Positions 18,747 to 28,380 of a DNA stretch of 57,267 bases are shown here, one piece after another (positions within the stretch are counted from its first letter, which is position 1; every line of letters starts with the position of its first letter). The position numbers and the translations under genes are program-made. Under the pieces are notes generated by a model. It had not been told where the DNA came from. It was given only the letters and a program-made list of their open reading frames with translations, and did not search any database. The stretch is from contig NZ_CAAFUZ010000042.1 of NCBI RefSeq assembly GCF_900766305.1, positions 1 through 57,267 of the forward strand, written 5' to 3'. The DNA comes from an uncultured Gemella sp. Lineage in GTDB: Bacteria > Bacillota > Bacilli > Staphylococcales > Gemellaceae.

Positions 18747-18883
18747 GAAAGTTCTCCTTTATTTTATTTTTCATTGTACAATTAATAGTAATTAAATATA
18801 AAATTATTTATATGTAAATCGCTATATAGGTAATTAATACGCTACCTTCTAATTTATCAAATTTTCGCTAAGTTATCAAGTAT

Positions 18884-19717
18884 TTATTTAATTTTTTTAT
18901 AATAATCTTCTACATATTTAATAACAGAAAAATCATTATTATTTCCGATAACTTCGTCACACATATTTTGAATTTCTTCTTTAGCATTATTTGGACAAAC
19001 ACTCCATCCTGCTACGTCAAACATTTCTTTATCGTTAAAATTGTCACCAAATACTACACAATCTTCGATTGGAGAATTATAATATTCAGCTAGTTTTTCA
19101 ATCGCTGTTCCTTTATTACATCCTTTAGGCATAATATCGAAGAAATCAGTCGCCGAGAATGTTCCATCTACTTCCAGAACTTTACTTACCTCATTAAAGA
19201 AATTCACTACTTTATCATGATCTTTAGCAATCATCATAATTTTTTGACAATCTTCTTTATTTTTCTTGATTTCACCTATAATGTCGTCATGAATATACAT
19301 TGGTGTTTTCAGTTCCTCTGGCATATCCACTTCAAGTTTCTTCATTCGAGCCATACTAAATGATAAGTGATCACAATAAATATAATTTAATGTATATACG
19401 TGAAATTCTATCTCATCGTCATTTAGTTCTTTAAACATTCTGTGAATCTTTTCAATTTCTTCTATTTTAAAACTCTTTTGATAAACTATTTCACCTGTTG
19501 ATAGATTTCTAATTAAACTTCCATTATTAGAAATAACTACATCGTTCATCCCTAAGTTGTAATAATAATGTTTAACCGCAATATCAGGTCTTCCCGTGGC
19601 AATTATGAATTTACTTCCTTTATCTTGCAGTTTTACTATTACATCTTTCGCATTTGGTGCAACTTCTTTTTTATCATTTAAAAAAGTCCCATCCATATCA
19701 GTAATAAACCATTTCAT
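18884..19717 (-). CDS. Cof-type HAD-IIB family phosphatase
   Basis: This 277-residue cytoplasmic protein has the HAD motifs: DMDGTFLN at the N-terminus (nucleophile D7, acid/base D9), IIATGRP as motif II, and GDNFNDKEMF near the C-terminus as motif IV. The central cap is the alpha/beta type of the Cof subfamily, which hydrolyses sugar phosphates, flavin mononucleotide or related small phosphate esters. The true substrate cannot be told from sequence. AAAGGAG precedes the ATG, which overlaps the stop of the GtrA-like gene by one base (TAATG), so the two are co-translated. Confidence 0.9.
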   Translation of the reverse strand: MKWFITDMDGTFLNDKKEVAPNAKDVIVKLQDKGSKFIIATGRPDIAVKHYYYNLGMNDVVISNNGSLIRNLSTGEIVYQKSFKIEEIEKIHRMFKELNDDEIEFHVYTLNYIYCDHLSFSMARMKKLEVDMPEELKTPMYIHDDIIGEIKKNKEDCQKIMMIAKDHDKVVNFFNEVSKVLEVDGTFSATDFFDIMPKGCNKGTAIEKLAEYYNSPIEDCVVFGDNFNDKEMFDVAGWSVCPNNAKEEIQNMCDEVIGNNNDFSVIKYVEDYYKKIK

Positions 19718-20151
19718 TAGTTATTTTTCTCCTTTGTGAAAACTAAAAATTTACTAATAACATAATTAGCAACAAGTACTACGAATTGAATAATAAATTT
19801 ACTTAAATAGGCATTCATTCCTAAGTAAATGAATAATTCGACTCCAAATACTTCTATAACAAGCGTAGATAATCTAGCTGTAAAGAATTTAGTAAGTTCA
19901 TAAAATACTTTCTTAAACCCTGCAGCCTTTGAATTAAATACGTACTTAGCATTAACAAAATATGCAAATAAAATTGATAATGTTATAGATATTAAATTCG
20001 CTGGTCTAACTTCCATCCCGTAATAATACAAAATAAAGTATGTAACAACATTTACTAATGTCGTACAAACTCCAAAGAATATGTAATTAACTATACTCTT
20101 GTATTTAGGTTCTTTGTAAAGATCCAGCATTTTCTTTATTAAATTTCTCAT
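19717..20151 (-). CDS. GtrA family membrane protein
   Basis: This 144-residue protein has four hydrophobic segments (starting near IVNYIFFGVCTT, ANLISITLSILFAYFVNA, a third around LVIEVFGVELFIYL, and FIIQFVVLVANYVISKFLVF), typical of the GtrA family. It includes the family's central A-Y-F-V-N-x-K-Y-V-F motif and the C-terminal N-Y-x-x-S-K-x-x-V-F motif. GtrA proteins are thought to flip or carry undecaprenyl-linked sugars for wall or teichoic acid decoration. The gene is first in a two-gene operon with the HAD phosphatase, so the pair may act on a lipid-linked or nucleotide-sugar intermediate (inference). Confidence 0.88.
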   Translation of the reverse strand: MRNLIKKMLDLYKEPKYKSIVNYIFFGVCTTLVNVVTYFILYYYGMEVRPANLISITLSILFAYFVNAKYVFNSKAAGFKKVFYELTKFFTARLSTLVIEVFGVELFIYLGMNAYLSKFIIQFVVLVANYVISKFLVFTKEKNN

Positions 20152-20187
20152 GCTATCCTCTTTATATTAAAATTTTGCCAACACTTA

Positions 20188-20216
20188 ATTATATACCTAT
20201 AAGCAGTTTTTTTCAA
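20188..20216 (-). promoter_or_regulatory. Promoter of the gtrA-HAD operon
   Basis: On the minus strand, TTGAAA (20211-20216) and TATAAT (20188-20193) are separated by 17 bp, about 35 bp above the GtrA start. Confidence 0.75.
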
Positions 20217-20293
20217 ATTTTTGTATGTAAGACTATAATACCTAAGCTACCTTTTTTGTTTAACTAAAACATCTATATAATTAGAAAAATTAA

Positions 20294-20324
20294 AGAGCAT
20301 CTCAAGAAATGCTTGAGATACTCT
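20294..20324 (-). terminator. Terminator of the murE-prfC operon
   Basis: A 13-bp stem (AGAGCATCTCAAG with CTTGAGATACTCT) with a 5-nt loop lies 6 bp below the prfC stop. T-rich flanks are present on both sides, so it can act in either direction. Confidence 0.85.
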
Positions 20325-20329
20325 TTTTT

Positions 20330-21895
20330 TTAAAGTTTACTAAATAGTTTCACATCTGGATATTTATCGCTGAACCAGTTCATTGCGAAATCATTTTCGA
20401 ATAAGAATACATAGTTATCGTATAAGTCTTTAACTAAGATACTTCTTGAACTTGACATATTCTCATTAATTGATTCTTCATTTTCAATCCAACGAGTAGT
20501 TTTTTGTCCAATACGTTCCATTATTACTTCAGTATTGTATTCATTTTTCATACGGTGCTCAAATACTTCAAATTGCAGTTGACCTACAGCTCCTAAGATA
20601 ATTTGATTCGTATGTAATGTTTTATAGTATTGAATAGCCCCTTCTTGTACAAGTTGTTCAACACCTTTGTGGAAGTGTTTTTGTTTCAGTACGTTTTTCG
20701 CAGAAACTTTTACGAATATTTCTGGCGTGAATGAAGGAAGTGCTTCAAATTCAACTTTTTTATTTTGATAAAGTGTATCACCGATTTGATAGTTTCCACT
20801 ATCATAAAGACCGATAATATCTCCTGCATAAGCCACATCTACAGTAGCTTTATCATCTGCCATGAAGTTAGTTGAACGTGAAATTTTTAATTTTTTTCCA
20901 GTTCTTGCTAAGTTTACATCCATACCACGGTTAAATTCACCTGAACATACACGTAAGAATGCGATTCTATCACGGTGTTTAGGGTCCATATTTGCTTGGA
21001 TTTTGAAGATAAATCCTGAGAAGTCTTCTCCTGTTGGTTGAATATCTTCTTCATTTACTCCTCGACGCCCTTTTGGTGTTGGTGCATTGTCTACATAGTA
21101 GTTTAAGAAACTTTCTACACCAAATGATGATAATGCTGATCCGAAGAATACTGGAGTTTGTTCACCTTTTAGTTGTTTGTCATAGTCGTAGTCAACACCT
21201 GCTTCTGTAATAAGAATCATATCTTCTACACATTTTTGATACATAGTATCTTGAGCAAGTGGATTATCATCTACAATATTATACTCTTCGTCTAATTCTA
21301 CGAAATCACTATCTTCTTTAAACGGTTCGATAAAATGATTTTTTCTATCCATAATACCGAAGAAGTTTTGTCCCATACCTACAGGAAGGTTCATCGGATA
21401 TGTTTCAATTTCTAATTTTTCTTCAATTTCCTCTAGTAATTCTAATGGATCTTTAATCTCACGGTCAACTTTGTTGATAAATGTAAAGATTGGAATTCCA
21501 CGCATACGACATACTTTGAATAGTTTTAATGTCTGAGCCTCAATCCCTTTAGCTCCGTCAATAACCATTACGGCACTATCTACTGCCATAAGTGTACGAT
21601 ATGTATCTTCTGAGAAATCTTCGTGCCCTGGTGTATCTAGGATATTGATAATTTTGTTATCATAGTCAAGTTGCATTACTGATGAAGTTACAGAGATACC
21701 ACGTTGTTTCTCAATATCCATCCAGTCACTTTTTGCATATTTTCCTGTCTTTTTACCTTTTACTGTTCCTGCTTCACGAATAGCTCCACCGAATAATAGT
21801 AATTTCTCCGTTAATGTCGTTTTACCAGCATCGGGGTGAGAGATAATCGCAAATGTTCTTCTTTTTTCTACTTGTTCTCTAATTTTTTCTACCAC
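20330..21895 (-). CDS. prfC: Peptide chain release factor 3
   Basis: This 521-residue translational GTPase has G1 [15 protein letters not shown] near residue 19, the switch region with [11 protein letters not shown]3 [16 protein letters not shown] and G4 NKVDRE. The EF-Tu-like domain II and RF3-specific C-terminal domain follow at normal length. RF3 removes RF1 and RF2 from the ribosome after peptide release. It lies 20 bp below murE on the same strand, forming the murE-prfC pair also found in staphylococci. The start codon follows an AAAGGAAA site. Confidence 0.96.
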   Translation of the reverse strand: MVEKIREQVEKRRTFAIISHPDAGKTTLTEKLLLFGGAIREAGTVKGKKTGKYAKSDWMDIEKQRGISVTSSVMQLDYDNKIINILDTPGHEDFSEDTYRTLMAVDSAVMVIDGAKGIEAQTLKLFKVCRMRGIPIFTFINKVDREIKDPLELLEEIEEKLEIETYPMNLPVGMGQNFFGIMDRKNHFIEPFKEDSDFVELDEEYNIVDDNPLAQDTMYQKCVEDMILITEAGVDYDYDKQLKGEQTPVFFGSALSSFGVESFLNYYVDNAPTPKGRRGVNEEDIQPTGEDFSGFIFKIQANMDPKHRDRIAFLRVCSGEFNRGMDVNLARTGKKLKISRSTNFMADDKATVDVAYAGDIIGLYDSGNYQIGDTLYQNKKVEFEALPSFTPEIFVKVSAKNVLKQKHFHKGVEQLVQEGAIQYYKTLHTNQIILGAVGQLQFEVFEHRMKNEYNTEVIMERIGQKTTRWIENEESINENMSSSRSILVKDLYDNYVFLFENDFAMNWFSDKYPDVKLFSKL

Positions 21896-21915
21896 GTTAT
21901 TTTCCTTTCAATTTC

Positions 21916-23412
21916 TTATTTAATATTAAATTTCTTTTTCGCTTCTTCTACTGCAACGATTGGATCTGAGTGCCAAACTTTTTTACCGCCTTGAAGAATC
22001 TCATAATCTTCACGTCCTTTTGATGCTAATATCACCACATCTCCAGGTTCAGAAAGTTCAATTATTCGTTTAACAGCATCAGTTCTAAACCATACTTTTT
22101 CATAATTTTTATGAGTCATTCCTTTTTCAATTGATCCCATAAGAACTTCCACATCTTCATCACGAGGACTATCAGTTGTAATAACAACATAATCTGCTTC
22201 TGAGATAATTTCACCAATTAATGGTCCTTTAGAAATATCACGTCCACCACCCATTCCAGTTACAAGAAGAGTTCGTTTTCCTTTTCTCATCTCACGAGTT
22301 GCTTCTAATAATTTTTCATAGCCATCTGGAGTGTGTGCAAAGTCACTTATAATATCAATTGGGAGATCATCTCCTAGGATTTCCATACGACCGTATAGTG
22401 CTCCAAGTTTAGGTAAGATACTAACTAGTTGCTCAACACTATAACCTTTTATCCACACAGCAATAAGAGCAGCAAGGACATTACTTACCATAAAGTCTCC
22501 AATATAATTAGTAGTACATTCAAATGTTCCTTCTGGAGAATTTAGTGTAAAACTTGTTTTATAAACTTTATCTTCTTTAAATTGTTTTATATTATAAGCA
22601 TAAAAATCTGCTTTTTCATCTACTATCGAGTAGTTTATTTCTTGTTGGTATAAACATTTTGAAATAACTTTATAATAACTGTCGTCTTTATTCAAAACTC
22701 CATATTTTGCTTCCGATAGATTATTTCCTAATGTAGAGAATAATAAACTCTTATCATAAGCATAAGTCTGCATATCTCCATGAAAATCTAAGTGTTCGTG
22801 TGTTAGATTAGTAAATATCGCAACATCGATATCTACGTTATAAATACGACCTAACGCCATCGCATGCGATGATGCTTCAAATGCTAAATTTTTTATATTT
22901 TCTCGACGTAATTCTCCTATTTGATTATGTAAAGTTACTACATCAGGAGTAGTGTTCCCGAAATAAACAGGTTCTGCATCATTTTTTCCGAAACCATTCG
23001 TTCCGATATAGGCACTGCTTTCTCCTAAAGTTCTCAACATATTATGTACCAATGTTGAGATACTTGTTTTACCATTTGTTCCAGTTACCGCAACAGTATG
23101 TACGTCAGAACCTTCATTAATTTTCTTAGCTATCATACTAGCAATTTTTTCAATTTCATGTTCTTTAATAACAATCACAGCACAGTTTTCTACGTTATAA
23201 TTTTCATAACGGCTCGCAATTACTAATGCTGCCCCTTGTTCAATTACCTTTTCTATGTAATTATGTCCATCTACCGTATATCCCTTTATAGCGACAAATA
23301 CATCCCCTTCGCCTACTTTTCTAGAATCTTGAGATATATTATTTACACTTTCTGGTAAATTTCCATAAATAGTTTTCACTTTTATATTATCAATAATATC
23401 TAATATATTCAT
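21916..23412 (-). CDS. murE: UDP-MurNAc-L-Ala-D-Glu ligase (MurE)
   Basis: This 498-residue Mur ligase has an N-terminal UDP-MurNAc binding domain, the ATP loop VTGTNGKTSIS around residue 110, the substrate motif FGNTTPDVVT, and the C-terminal ligase domain with DFAHTPDGYEKLL. It adds the third residue to the cytoplasmic peptidoglycan precursor. The specificity loop reads TTDSPRDED. The usual diaminopimelate enzymes have DNPR and lysine enzymes have DNPA or similar, so the Arg favours diaminopimelate while the Ser is unusual; specificity is left open. It is first in an operon with prfC and has its own promoter. Confidence 0.95.
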   Translation of the reverse strand: MNILDIIDNIKVKTIYGNLPESVNNISQDSRKVGEGDVFVAIKGYTVDGHNYIEKVIEQGAALVIASRYENYNVENCAVIVIKEHEIEKIASMIAKKINEGSDVHTVAVTGTNGKTSISTLVHNMLRTLGESSAYIGTNGFGKNDAEPVYFGNTTPDVVTLHNQIGELRRENIKNLAFEASSHAMALGRIYNVDIDVAIFTNLTHEHLDFHGDMQTYAYDKSLLFSTLGNNLSEAKYGVLNKDDSYYKVISKCLYQQEINYSIVDEKADFYAYNIKQFKEDKVYKTSFTLNSPEGTFECTTNYIGDFMVSNVLAALIAVWIKGYSVEQLVSILPKLGALYGRMEILGDDLPIDIISDFAHTPDGYEKLLEATREMRKGKRTLLVTGMGGGRDISKGPLIGEIISEADYVVITTDSPRDEDVEVLMGSIEKGMTHKNYEKVWFRTDAVKRIIELSEPGDVVILASKGREDYEILQGGKKVWHSDPIVAVEEAKKKFNIK

Positions 23413-23446
23413 ACTATCTACCTTTTTCTTATTTTCTAACTACTAA

Positions 23447-23475
23447 ATTATACCACGCATGATACTAATACTCAA
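23447..23475 (-). promoter_or_regulatory. Promoter of murE-prfC
   Basis: On the minus strand, TTGAGT (23470-23475) and TATAAT (23447-23452) have 17-bp spacing, about 35 bp above the murE start. Confidence 0.75.
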
Positions 23476-23588
23476 CCAACAACGGTAATAATTTTCCCTA
23501 TACTTGGATTAATAATATTATTTGTAATAATTATTCTAAGATTTTTACCGAAGTTTAATTTTTCATTTAACTATATACTTCACTTGTG

Positions 23589-23617
23589 TTGCGAATTAAT
23601 AAAAACTAGTGTAATAT
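23589..23617 (+). promoter_or_regulatory. Promoter of the methyltransferase gene
   Basis: TTGCGA (23589-23594) and TAATAT (23612-23617) are separated by 17 bp. The predicted transcript begins near 23624, which rules out translation from codons further upstream and supports the ATG at 23659. Confidence 0.6.
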
Positions 23618-23658
23618 ATATAAGAAATCATTATAAAAAGAAACTAAAAGGAGCTACA

Positions 23659-24822
23659 ATGGAACACGAAATTATTTCAGAAATTTTGACTCATATAGCT
23701 AATAACAATATTAATAAAATAACTTTTTCTAATATTCGCAATAAAGAATTAGAACTTGATAAAGTTATTGGTAAATTAGTTAGTATTAAAGAAAGCATTA
23801 ATCTACAGCTAGAATACAGATATAAAAGAATAATAAAACACACTAATATAGTTACTACTGATTCTTCGAATATTGAAAATACGATTAAAGACCTTTTCGA
23901 ATTAGCAAAAGATATAAATGTAGTTACTGTGGATGAAAATATCAATATTAAAATTTCAAAGAAATTTAAAATAAGTGTAAATAGAAAGAAAACAGCTTCT
24001 AAAGCTATTTCATTTGAACATAATAAGAAAAAAGATTACTTCTTAGATGAAAAACAGAAATATCAATTTTTAATTGAGCTTGGAATTCAAAATAAAGACG
24101 GTAAGGTTATTAAAAGTAAATACAATAAATTTAAACAGATAAATAAATATCTTGAATTTATTAAACAAGCTACTACTCAATTAGATTCTAATAAACAGAT
24201 TACAATTCTAGACTTTGGTAGTGGTAAAAGTTATCTAACATTTTCTACTTATTATTATTTAACTGAAGTTCTTAATATGAATGCGAAGATTATTGGAATA
24301 GATCTAAAAAAAGAAGTCATTGAACATTGTAACAATATAGCTGAAAAACTTAATTTCTCTAATCTTAGCTTTATATATGGTGATGTTATCGACTATGAAA
24401 ATAAAGATGAGATAGATATGGTTATAAGTCTTCACGCATGTAACACTGCGACTGACATAGCTATTCTAAAAGCTCTTGGTTGGAATGCAAAAGTATTCTT
24501 CGCAGTTCCTTGTTGTCAAAAGGAAGTTAATGGTCAATTAAATGCCGATTTCCTTCCATTCATGTTAAAACATGGGATTGTGAAAGAAAAATTCTCTACA
24601 CTTCTTACGGATTCTGTTCGTAGTGAAGTCTTAGAAGCATTCGGATATAAATCTGATATCGTTGAGTTTATCTCAGCTGAAAACACACCTAAAAATCAAC
24701 TTATCCGAGCTTATAAAATGACAAATAATGTAGATAAAGATAAATTGTCTAATATAGAAAAATTCACTTCATCTTTAAATGTGAAGATGTTCTTACTAGA
24801 TGAAGCAAAAAAATTAATATAA
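23659..24822 (+). CDS. Class I SAM-dependent methyltransferase
   Basis: This 387-residue protein has an uncharacterised N-terminal half and a C-terminal Rossmann methyltransferase domain. Motif I is ILDFGSGKSYLTF, the acidic residue of motif II is IIGIDLKKEV, and a motif IV-like segment reads MVISLHACNTATD, followed by VPCCQKEVNGQL. This H-A-C ... P-C-C-Q pattern is shared with the Methyltransf_32 family (METTL25-like), whose targets in bacteria are not firmly known; RNA is a reasonable guess. The chosen start follows AAAGGAG and the promoter position. An upstream in-frame TTG or ATG-like extension would precede the transcript start. It is the only plus-strand gene in this part of the window. 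Confidence 0.82.
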   Translation: MEHEIISEILTHIANNNINKITFSNIRNKELELDKVIGKLVSIKESINLQLEYRYKRIIKHTNIVTTDSSNIENTIKDLFELAKDINVVTVDENINIKISKKFKISVNRKKTASKAISFEHNKKKDYFLDEKQKYQFLIELGIQNKDGKVIKSKYNKFKQINKYLEFIKQATTQLDSNKQITILDFGSGKSYLTFSTYYYLTEVLNMNAKIIGIDLKKEVIEHCNNIAEKLNFSNLSFIYGDVIDYENKDEIDMVISLHACNTATDIAILKALGWNAKVFFAVPCCQKEVNGQLNADFLPFMLKHGIVKEKFSTLLTDSVRSEVLEAFGYKSDIVEFISAENTPKNQLIRAYKMTNNVDKDKLSNIEKFTSSLNVKMFLLDEAKKLI

Positions 24823-24826
24823 AAAA

Positions 24827-24856
24827 AGCATTGGCTCTTACTTACGAGCTAATGCT
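24827..24856. terminator. Bidirectional terminator between methyltransferase gene and brnQ
   Basis: AGCATTgGCTC pairs with GAGCtAATGCT around an 8-nt loop. An A-run lies before it and a T-run after it, so it serves both convergent genes. Confidence 0.88.
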
Positions 24857-24873
24857 TTTTGTTATACTAAGAA

Positions 24874-26205
24874 TTATAGTTCACTAAAATCGTAAACTTT
24901 ACCTTTTTGTCTATTTGGTAATACAGCTGCAATTACTAAGCAAACTACTGCAGGTACTAACCATTCTAAACTTTGTGCTGCTAAAGGAAGTTTTGCAATT
25001 AAACTACTTAAAGCTGCTACTTTAAATGTGCTTCCTACTACAGAAAGAATAGAGATTAGTGTAACTACTGCCATTGTTAATTGCATTCCTAATTTAGATA
25101 ACGCAACGTATTTGTTAACAATAACGATTAATACTAATGCAATTGTGATTGGGTATAAGAACAATAGCATTGGTACTGAGAATTGGATAACACTTTGTAA
25201 CCCAACGTTTGCAATAGCAAATCCAACAGCTGTAAATAAAATTACATACTTTTCATATGATAATTGTGGGAATTTTTTGTTAAAGAATTCTGATGTTGCC
25301 ACGATTAATCCTACTGTTGTAGTGAAACATGTAAGAATTACCATAATTCCTAAGAACATACTTCCAAAATTACCGAACAATTGACGAGCTGATTCAGATA
25401 GTACATATGCACCTTTGTTAACTTTTGCATTGGCAAGAACATCAGCAGGTACCGCAAATTTGTTACCTAATAATCCTAATCCAACGTATAAAATACTGAA
25501 TCCAATACCTGTTGCAATACCAGCGATCCATACACTTGATAAAAATTCTTTTTTATCTTTAAAACCTAATTGTTTTAAAGCGCTCATCGCTATGATACAG
25601 AATGCTACAGCTGCAAGAGCATCAAGTGTATTGTATCCTTCAATAAATCCTGTTCCAAATGCTAAACCACTAGTAGCATAAGTTTTAGCAGCTTCTCCTG
25701 TTGAATTAAATTTAGAAACTCCTAAGATTACTAAAATTACGATTAATAAAGCAAAAATAGGCGTTAAAACTTTACCTACGCTATTTAAAATCTTTGTTGG
25801 ATTTATCGCTAAAAAGAATGCACATGTAAAATAAACAATTGTAAAAATTAATAACCATGGTAAACTGCTTCCAGCTACAACTGGTGCTACCCCAATATCA
25901 AATGCTGTTGCTGCAGTTCTTGGAATCGCAAAAAGTGGTCCAATTGATAAATAAAGTAAAACTAAGTACGCTGTTGAGAATAATGGCGAAATCTTTTCAT
26001 CCATCTCAGCTCCATAACCATTTGGATTAAGTGCTCCTACTATAAGTGTAACGATCGCTATACCTACTCCTGAAACAACAAATCCTAAAATTGCTGGCCA
26101 AAAGTTTCCACCTGCACTTACTCCTAGCGCTGGTGGAAAGATTAAGTTACCAGCACCAAAAAAGATACCAAATAATAACAATCCGGTTAATAAACCTTTT
26201 TTCAT
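24874..26205 (-). CDS. brnQ: Branched-chain amino acid carrier BrnQ
   Basis: This 443-residue protein has about 12 hydrophobic segments and the LIVCS family N-terminus LTGLLLFGIFFGAGNLIFPP, with further family blocks GYNTLDALAAVAFC and FTTTVGLIVATSEFF. It is a cation-coupled importer for leucine, isoleucine and valine in the cell membrane. The start follows AAAGGAAA. It is monocistronic. A 21-bp perfect palindrome overlaps its -10 region and may be an operator. Confidence 0.95.
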   Translation of the reverse strand: MKKGLLTGLLLFGIFFGAGNLIFPPALGVSAGGNFWPAILGFVVSGVGIAIVTLIVGALNPNGYGAEMDEKISPLFSTAYLVLLYLSIGPLFAIPRTAATAFDIGVAPVVAGSSLPWLLIFTIVYFTCAFFLAINPTKILNSVGKVLTPIFALLIVILVILGVSKFNSTGEAAKTYATSGLAFGTGFIEGYNTLDALAAVAFCIIAMSALKQLGFKDKKEFLSSVWIAGIATGIGFSILYVGLGLLGNKFAVPADVLANAKVNKGAYVLSESARQLFGNFGSMFLGIMVILTCFTTTVGLIVATSEFFNKKFPQLSYEKYVILFTAVGFAIANVGLQSVIQFSVPMLLFLYPITIALVLIVIVNKYVALSKLGMQLTMAVVTLISILSVVGSTFKVAALSSLIAKLPLAAQSLEWLVPAVVCLVIAAVLPNRQKGKVYDFSEL

Positions 26206-26234
26206 ATATATATTATTTCCTTTCTTAATTTATA

Positions 26235-26274
26235 ATAGTATTATTATAATACTATACCTTTTAAAAAAAGGCAA
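26235..26274 (-). promoter_or_regulatory. brnQ promoter with overlapping palindrome
   Basis: On the minus strand, TTGCCT (26269-26274) and TATTAT (26246-26251) have 17-bp spacing. The perfect palindrome ATAGTATTAT-T-ATAATACTAT spans 26235-26255, covering the -10 and the likely transcript start, where a repressor would act. It does not match the CodY consensus. Confidence 0.5.
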
Positions 26275-26329
26275 ACACTTTTTCAAAAATAATATAGCGT
26301 TTTCAGATAACAACACAAATAAATGCGAA

Positions 26330-26361
26330 AACGGATTCGAAAAACTTTTTTCGAATCCGTT
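26330..26361 (-). terminator. Terminator of the purine permease gene
   Basis: AACGGATTCGAAAAA and TTTTTCGAATCCGTT form a long stem directly below the permease stop codon, flanked by A and T runs. Confidence 0.88.
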
Positions 26362-26364
26362 TTT

Positions 26365-27666
26365 TTAAACATGTAACCAAAGTAATTGAATTACAAATAA
26401 TATTGCGAATAGATACATTAATGGATGAATATCTTTCCATTGTTTTTTAGATAATTTTAATACTACATAGAAGATAAATCCAAATGCGATACCATCATTA
26501 ATTGAACCTGTAAGTGGAATACCTACAATTGTTACAAATGCTGGGAATGCTTCTGTTATATCAGACCAGTCGATCTTAGCAATACTTTCCATCATGAATG
26601 AACCAATTATAATTAATGCTGGTGATGTAATCGCTGGCACTGAAGCTAAGCTACTTGCAAGTGGGAACAAGAAAATTGAGATTACAACTAAGAAACTTGT
26701 TGTTAAAGCTGTAAGTCCTGTACGTCCCCCGTTAGCAACCCCTGCAGAAGATTCAATATAAGCTGACGTTGGTGTAGTTCCAAATAATGATCCTGCTAAT
26801 GAAGCAAATGAGTCAGCTAATAAAGCTTCTTTTGCTCTTTCCATTTTTCCATTTTTAACTAATCCTGCTTGCGTAGTTACGGCAACCATTGTACCTGTAG
26901 TATCAAATAATGTTACCATTAAGAATGTGAATACTATTCCGTATAATCCTAATTGTAAGGCATTAACACTTTCACTAACTGGATTGTATAATAAACTTAA
27001 ATCCATATGAGGAATACCAAACACTTTTTCAACTTTTAACATTCCTGTAAAGTATGAAATAATAGCAACTACTGCCATTCCTATAAAAATAGCTCCTTTT
27101 ACTTCTAAAGCTAATAAAACAAGGATAATAAAGATACCTAAGATTGTCATATAAGCAACTGGATTTTTTAAATCCCCTAGTGAAAGGATTGTATGTGGGT
27201 TTGCAACAATAAGAGCAGAGTTTTTTAGTCCTAAGAAGGCAATAAATAAACCAATTGCTGCTGAAATACCATATCTTAAGTTATTAGGAATTGAATCAAT
27301 TAAACTCTCACGGAATTTTGTTGCTGATAGTATAACAAAAATAACTGCTCCTAAAAAACAAGTTGCTAATAAAGTTTTATAATTATAACCTGATGTTGCA
27401 GCTAGTGTTGCAAAATATGAGTTTATACCCATACCAGGTGCAACTACTATTGGATAGTTCGCTACTAATGCCATAATTAAAGTACCAACTAAAATCGCGA
27501 TTATTGTCGCTGTAAATACTCTATCTAACGGGATACCTGCTGCTGATAATACAGCTGGATTTACTACTAAAATATAACTCATAGAGAAAAATGTAATTAA
27601 ACCAGAAACTACTTCCGTTCTAGTATTAGTATTATTCTCTTTTAATTTAAAAAGACGTTCTAACAT
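26365..27666 (-). CDS. NCS2 family purine (guanine/hypoxanthine) permease
   Basis: This 433-residue membrane protein has about 12-14 hydrophobic segments. It begins with the AzgA/PbuG subfamily signature (FKLKENNTNTRTEVVSGLIT, then FFSMSYILVVNP) and carries VVAPGMGINSYFA, a FDTTGTMVAVTTQAGL block and GTTPTSAYIESSAGVANGGR. These mark the guanine/hypoxanthine or adenine/guanine proton symporters; the exact base is not certain. AAGGAG precedes the ATG. It is monocistronic with a strong promoter. I searched the leader by eye for a purine riboswitch and found none. Confidence 0.93.
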   Translation of the reverse strand: MLERLFKLKENNTNTRTEVVSGLITFFSMSYILVVNPAVLSAAGIPLDRVFTATIIAILVGTLIMALVANYPIVVAPGMGINSYFATLAATSGYNYKTLLATCFLGAVIFVILSATKFRESLIDSIPNNLRYGISAAIGLFIAFLGLKNSALIVANPHTILSLGDLKNPVAYMTILGIFIILVLLALEVKGAIFIGMAVVAIISYFTGMLKVEKVFGIPHMDLSLLYNPVSESVNALQLGLYGIVFTFLMVTLFDTTGTMVAVTTQAGLVKNGKMERAKEALLADSFASLAGSLFGTTPTSAYIESSAGVANGGRTGLTALTTSFLVVISIFLFPLASSLASVPAITSPALIIIGSFMMESIAKIDWSDITEAFPAFVTIVGIPLTGSINDGIAFGFIFYVVLKLSKKQWKDIHPLMYLFAILFVIQLLWLHV

Positions 27667-27714
27667 AAATAGAAAATTCTCCTTAGTTTTTATTAATGCC
27701 GAAGCACATAAATA

Positions 27715-27743
27715 ATAATAAATCTTTTAAAAATAAAAGTCAA
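27715..27743 (-). promoter_or_regulatory. Promoter of the purine permease gene
   Basis: On the minus strand, TTGACT (27738-27743) and TATTAT (27715-27720) have 17-bp spacing. The rest of the gap (27744-27974) is AT-rich with nothing else recognised. Confidence 0.75.
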
Positions 27744-27974
27744 GAGTTTTTTTATCAGAAAGTTCATATTTTATTGTTTTTTCTATACTTACATCCTTCT
27801 AACTAACGGAATTATCCTTTTAAATATCTCTGTTTTAATTTGTTTACATAAAGATAACTGATTAAATCCGAACTTTAAACTTTTATGTTTTCTTAATAAT
27901 TCGAATTTAAATAGATAAAAATTCTTTAAACACTATACTTTAAGAAGTATTACTATGTCTAAAGAACTTAATTT

Positions 27975-28244
27975 TTATTCTTCACTGTCAGGAATAACTC
28001 CCATTAATTTCAATAATTTACCACATTCAAAAAGCATCTGTAAAGCATATAATACAAAAAACAGATACATCATTTTTGTAATAGGAAAATCATTATAATC
28101 AAAGAAGAAAAATTTAAGAAATATTACAAATAATAGTGAAACAGAAGATATCCTAAAATGTTTTTCTCCTGATACTTTAACTTTTAAAAAAATAATAACT
28201 ATAGGAATTAAACTTAATCTTGCAAAACTTTCTAACTCTGTCAT
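27975..28244 (-). CDS. Hypothetical small membrane protein
   Basis: This 89-residue protein has about three hydrophobic segments (around LIPIVIIFL, VSLLFVIFLKFFFF and MYLFFVLYALQMLF) and a charged C-terminus ending PDSEE. A very strong ribosome binding site (AGGAGGAG) precedes the ATG, and an extended -10 lies above it, so it is probably expressed. I do not recognise the family. It stands alone between the purine permease and the ABC transporter genes. Confidence 0.62.
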   Translation of the reverse strand: MTELESFARLSLIPIVIIFLKVKVSGEKHFRISSVSLLFVIFLKFFFFDYNDFPITKMMYLFFVLYALQMLFECGKLLKLMGVIPDSEE

Positions 28245-28303
28245 AATTTCTCCTCCTTTAAAATAATTATCCTTTGTACTTTAGAACAACTATATTTACT
28301 CTT

Positions 28304-28312
28304 ATTATAGCA
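28304..28312 (-). promoter_or_regulatory. Extended -10 promoter of the small membrane protein gene
   Basis: TGCTATAAT on the minus strand is a TGn-extended -10, with no clear -35. It is about 60 bp above the start codon. Confidence 0.45.
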
Positions 28313-28380
28313 CATAGTTAACATGAGATAAAACGTTATCATCTTTTTAAATACTGATTTTATCTAATTTAATCTATAAA

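Noticed and set aside
24874..26205. CodY box at brnQ
   Set aside because: The palindrome upstream (26235-26255) does not match the AATTTTCWGAAAATT pattern closely.
27667..27974. Purine riboswitch upstream of the NCS2 permease
   Set aside because: The conserved purine aptamer core and loop pairs are not present on the minus strand; only a promoter and ribosome binding site are seen.
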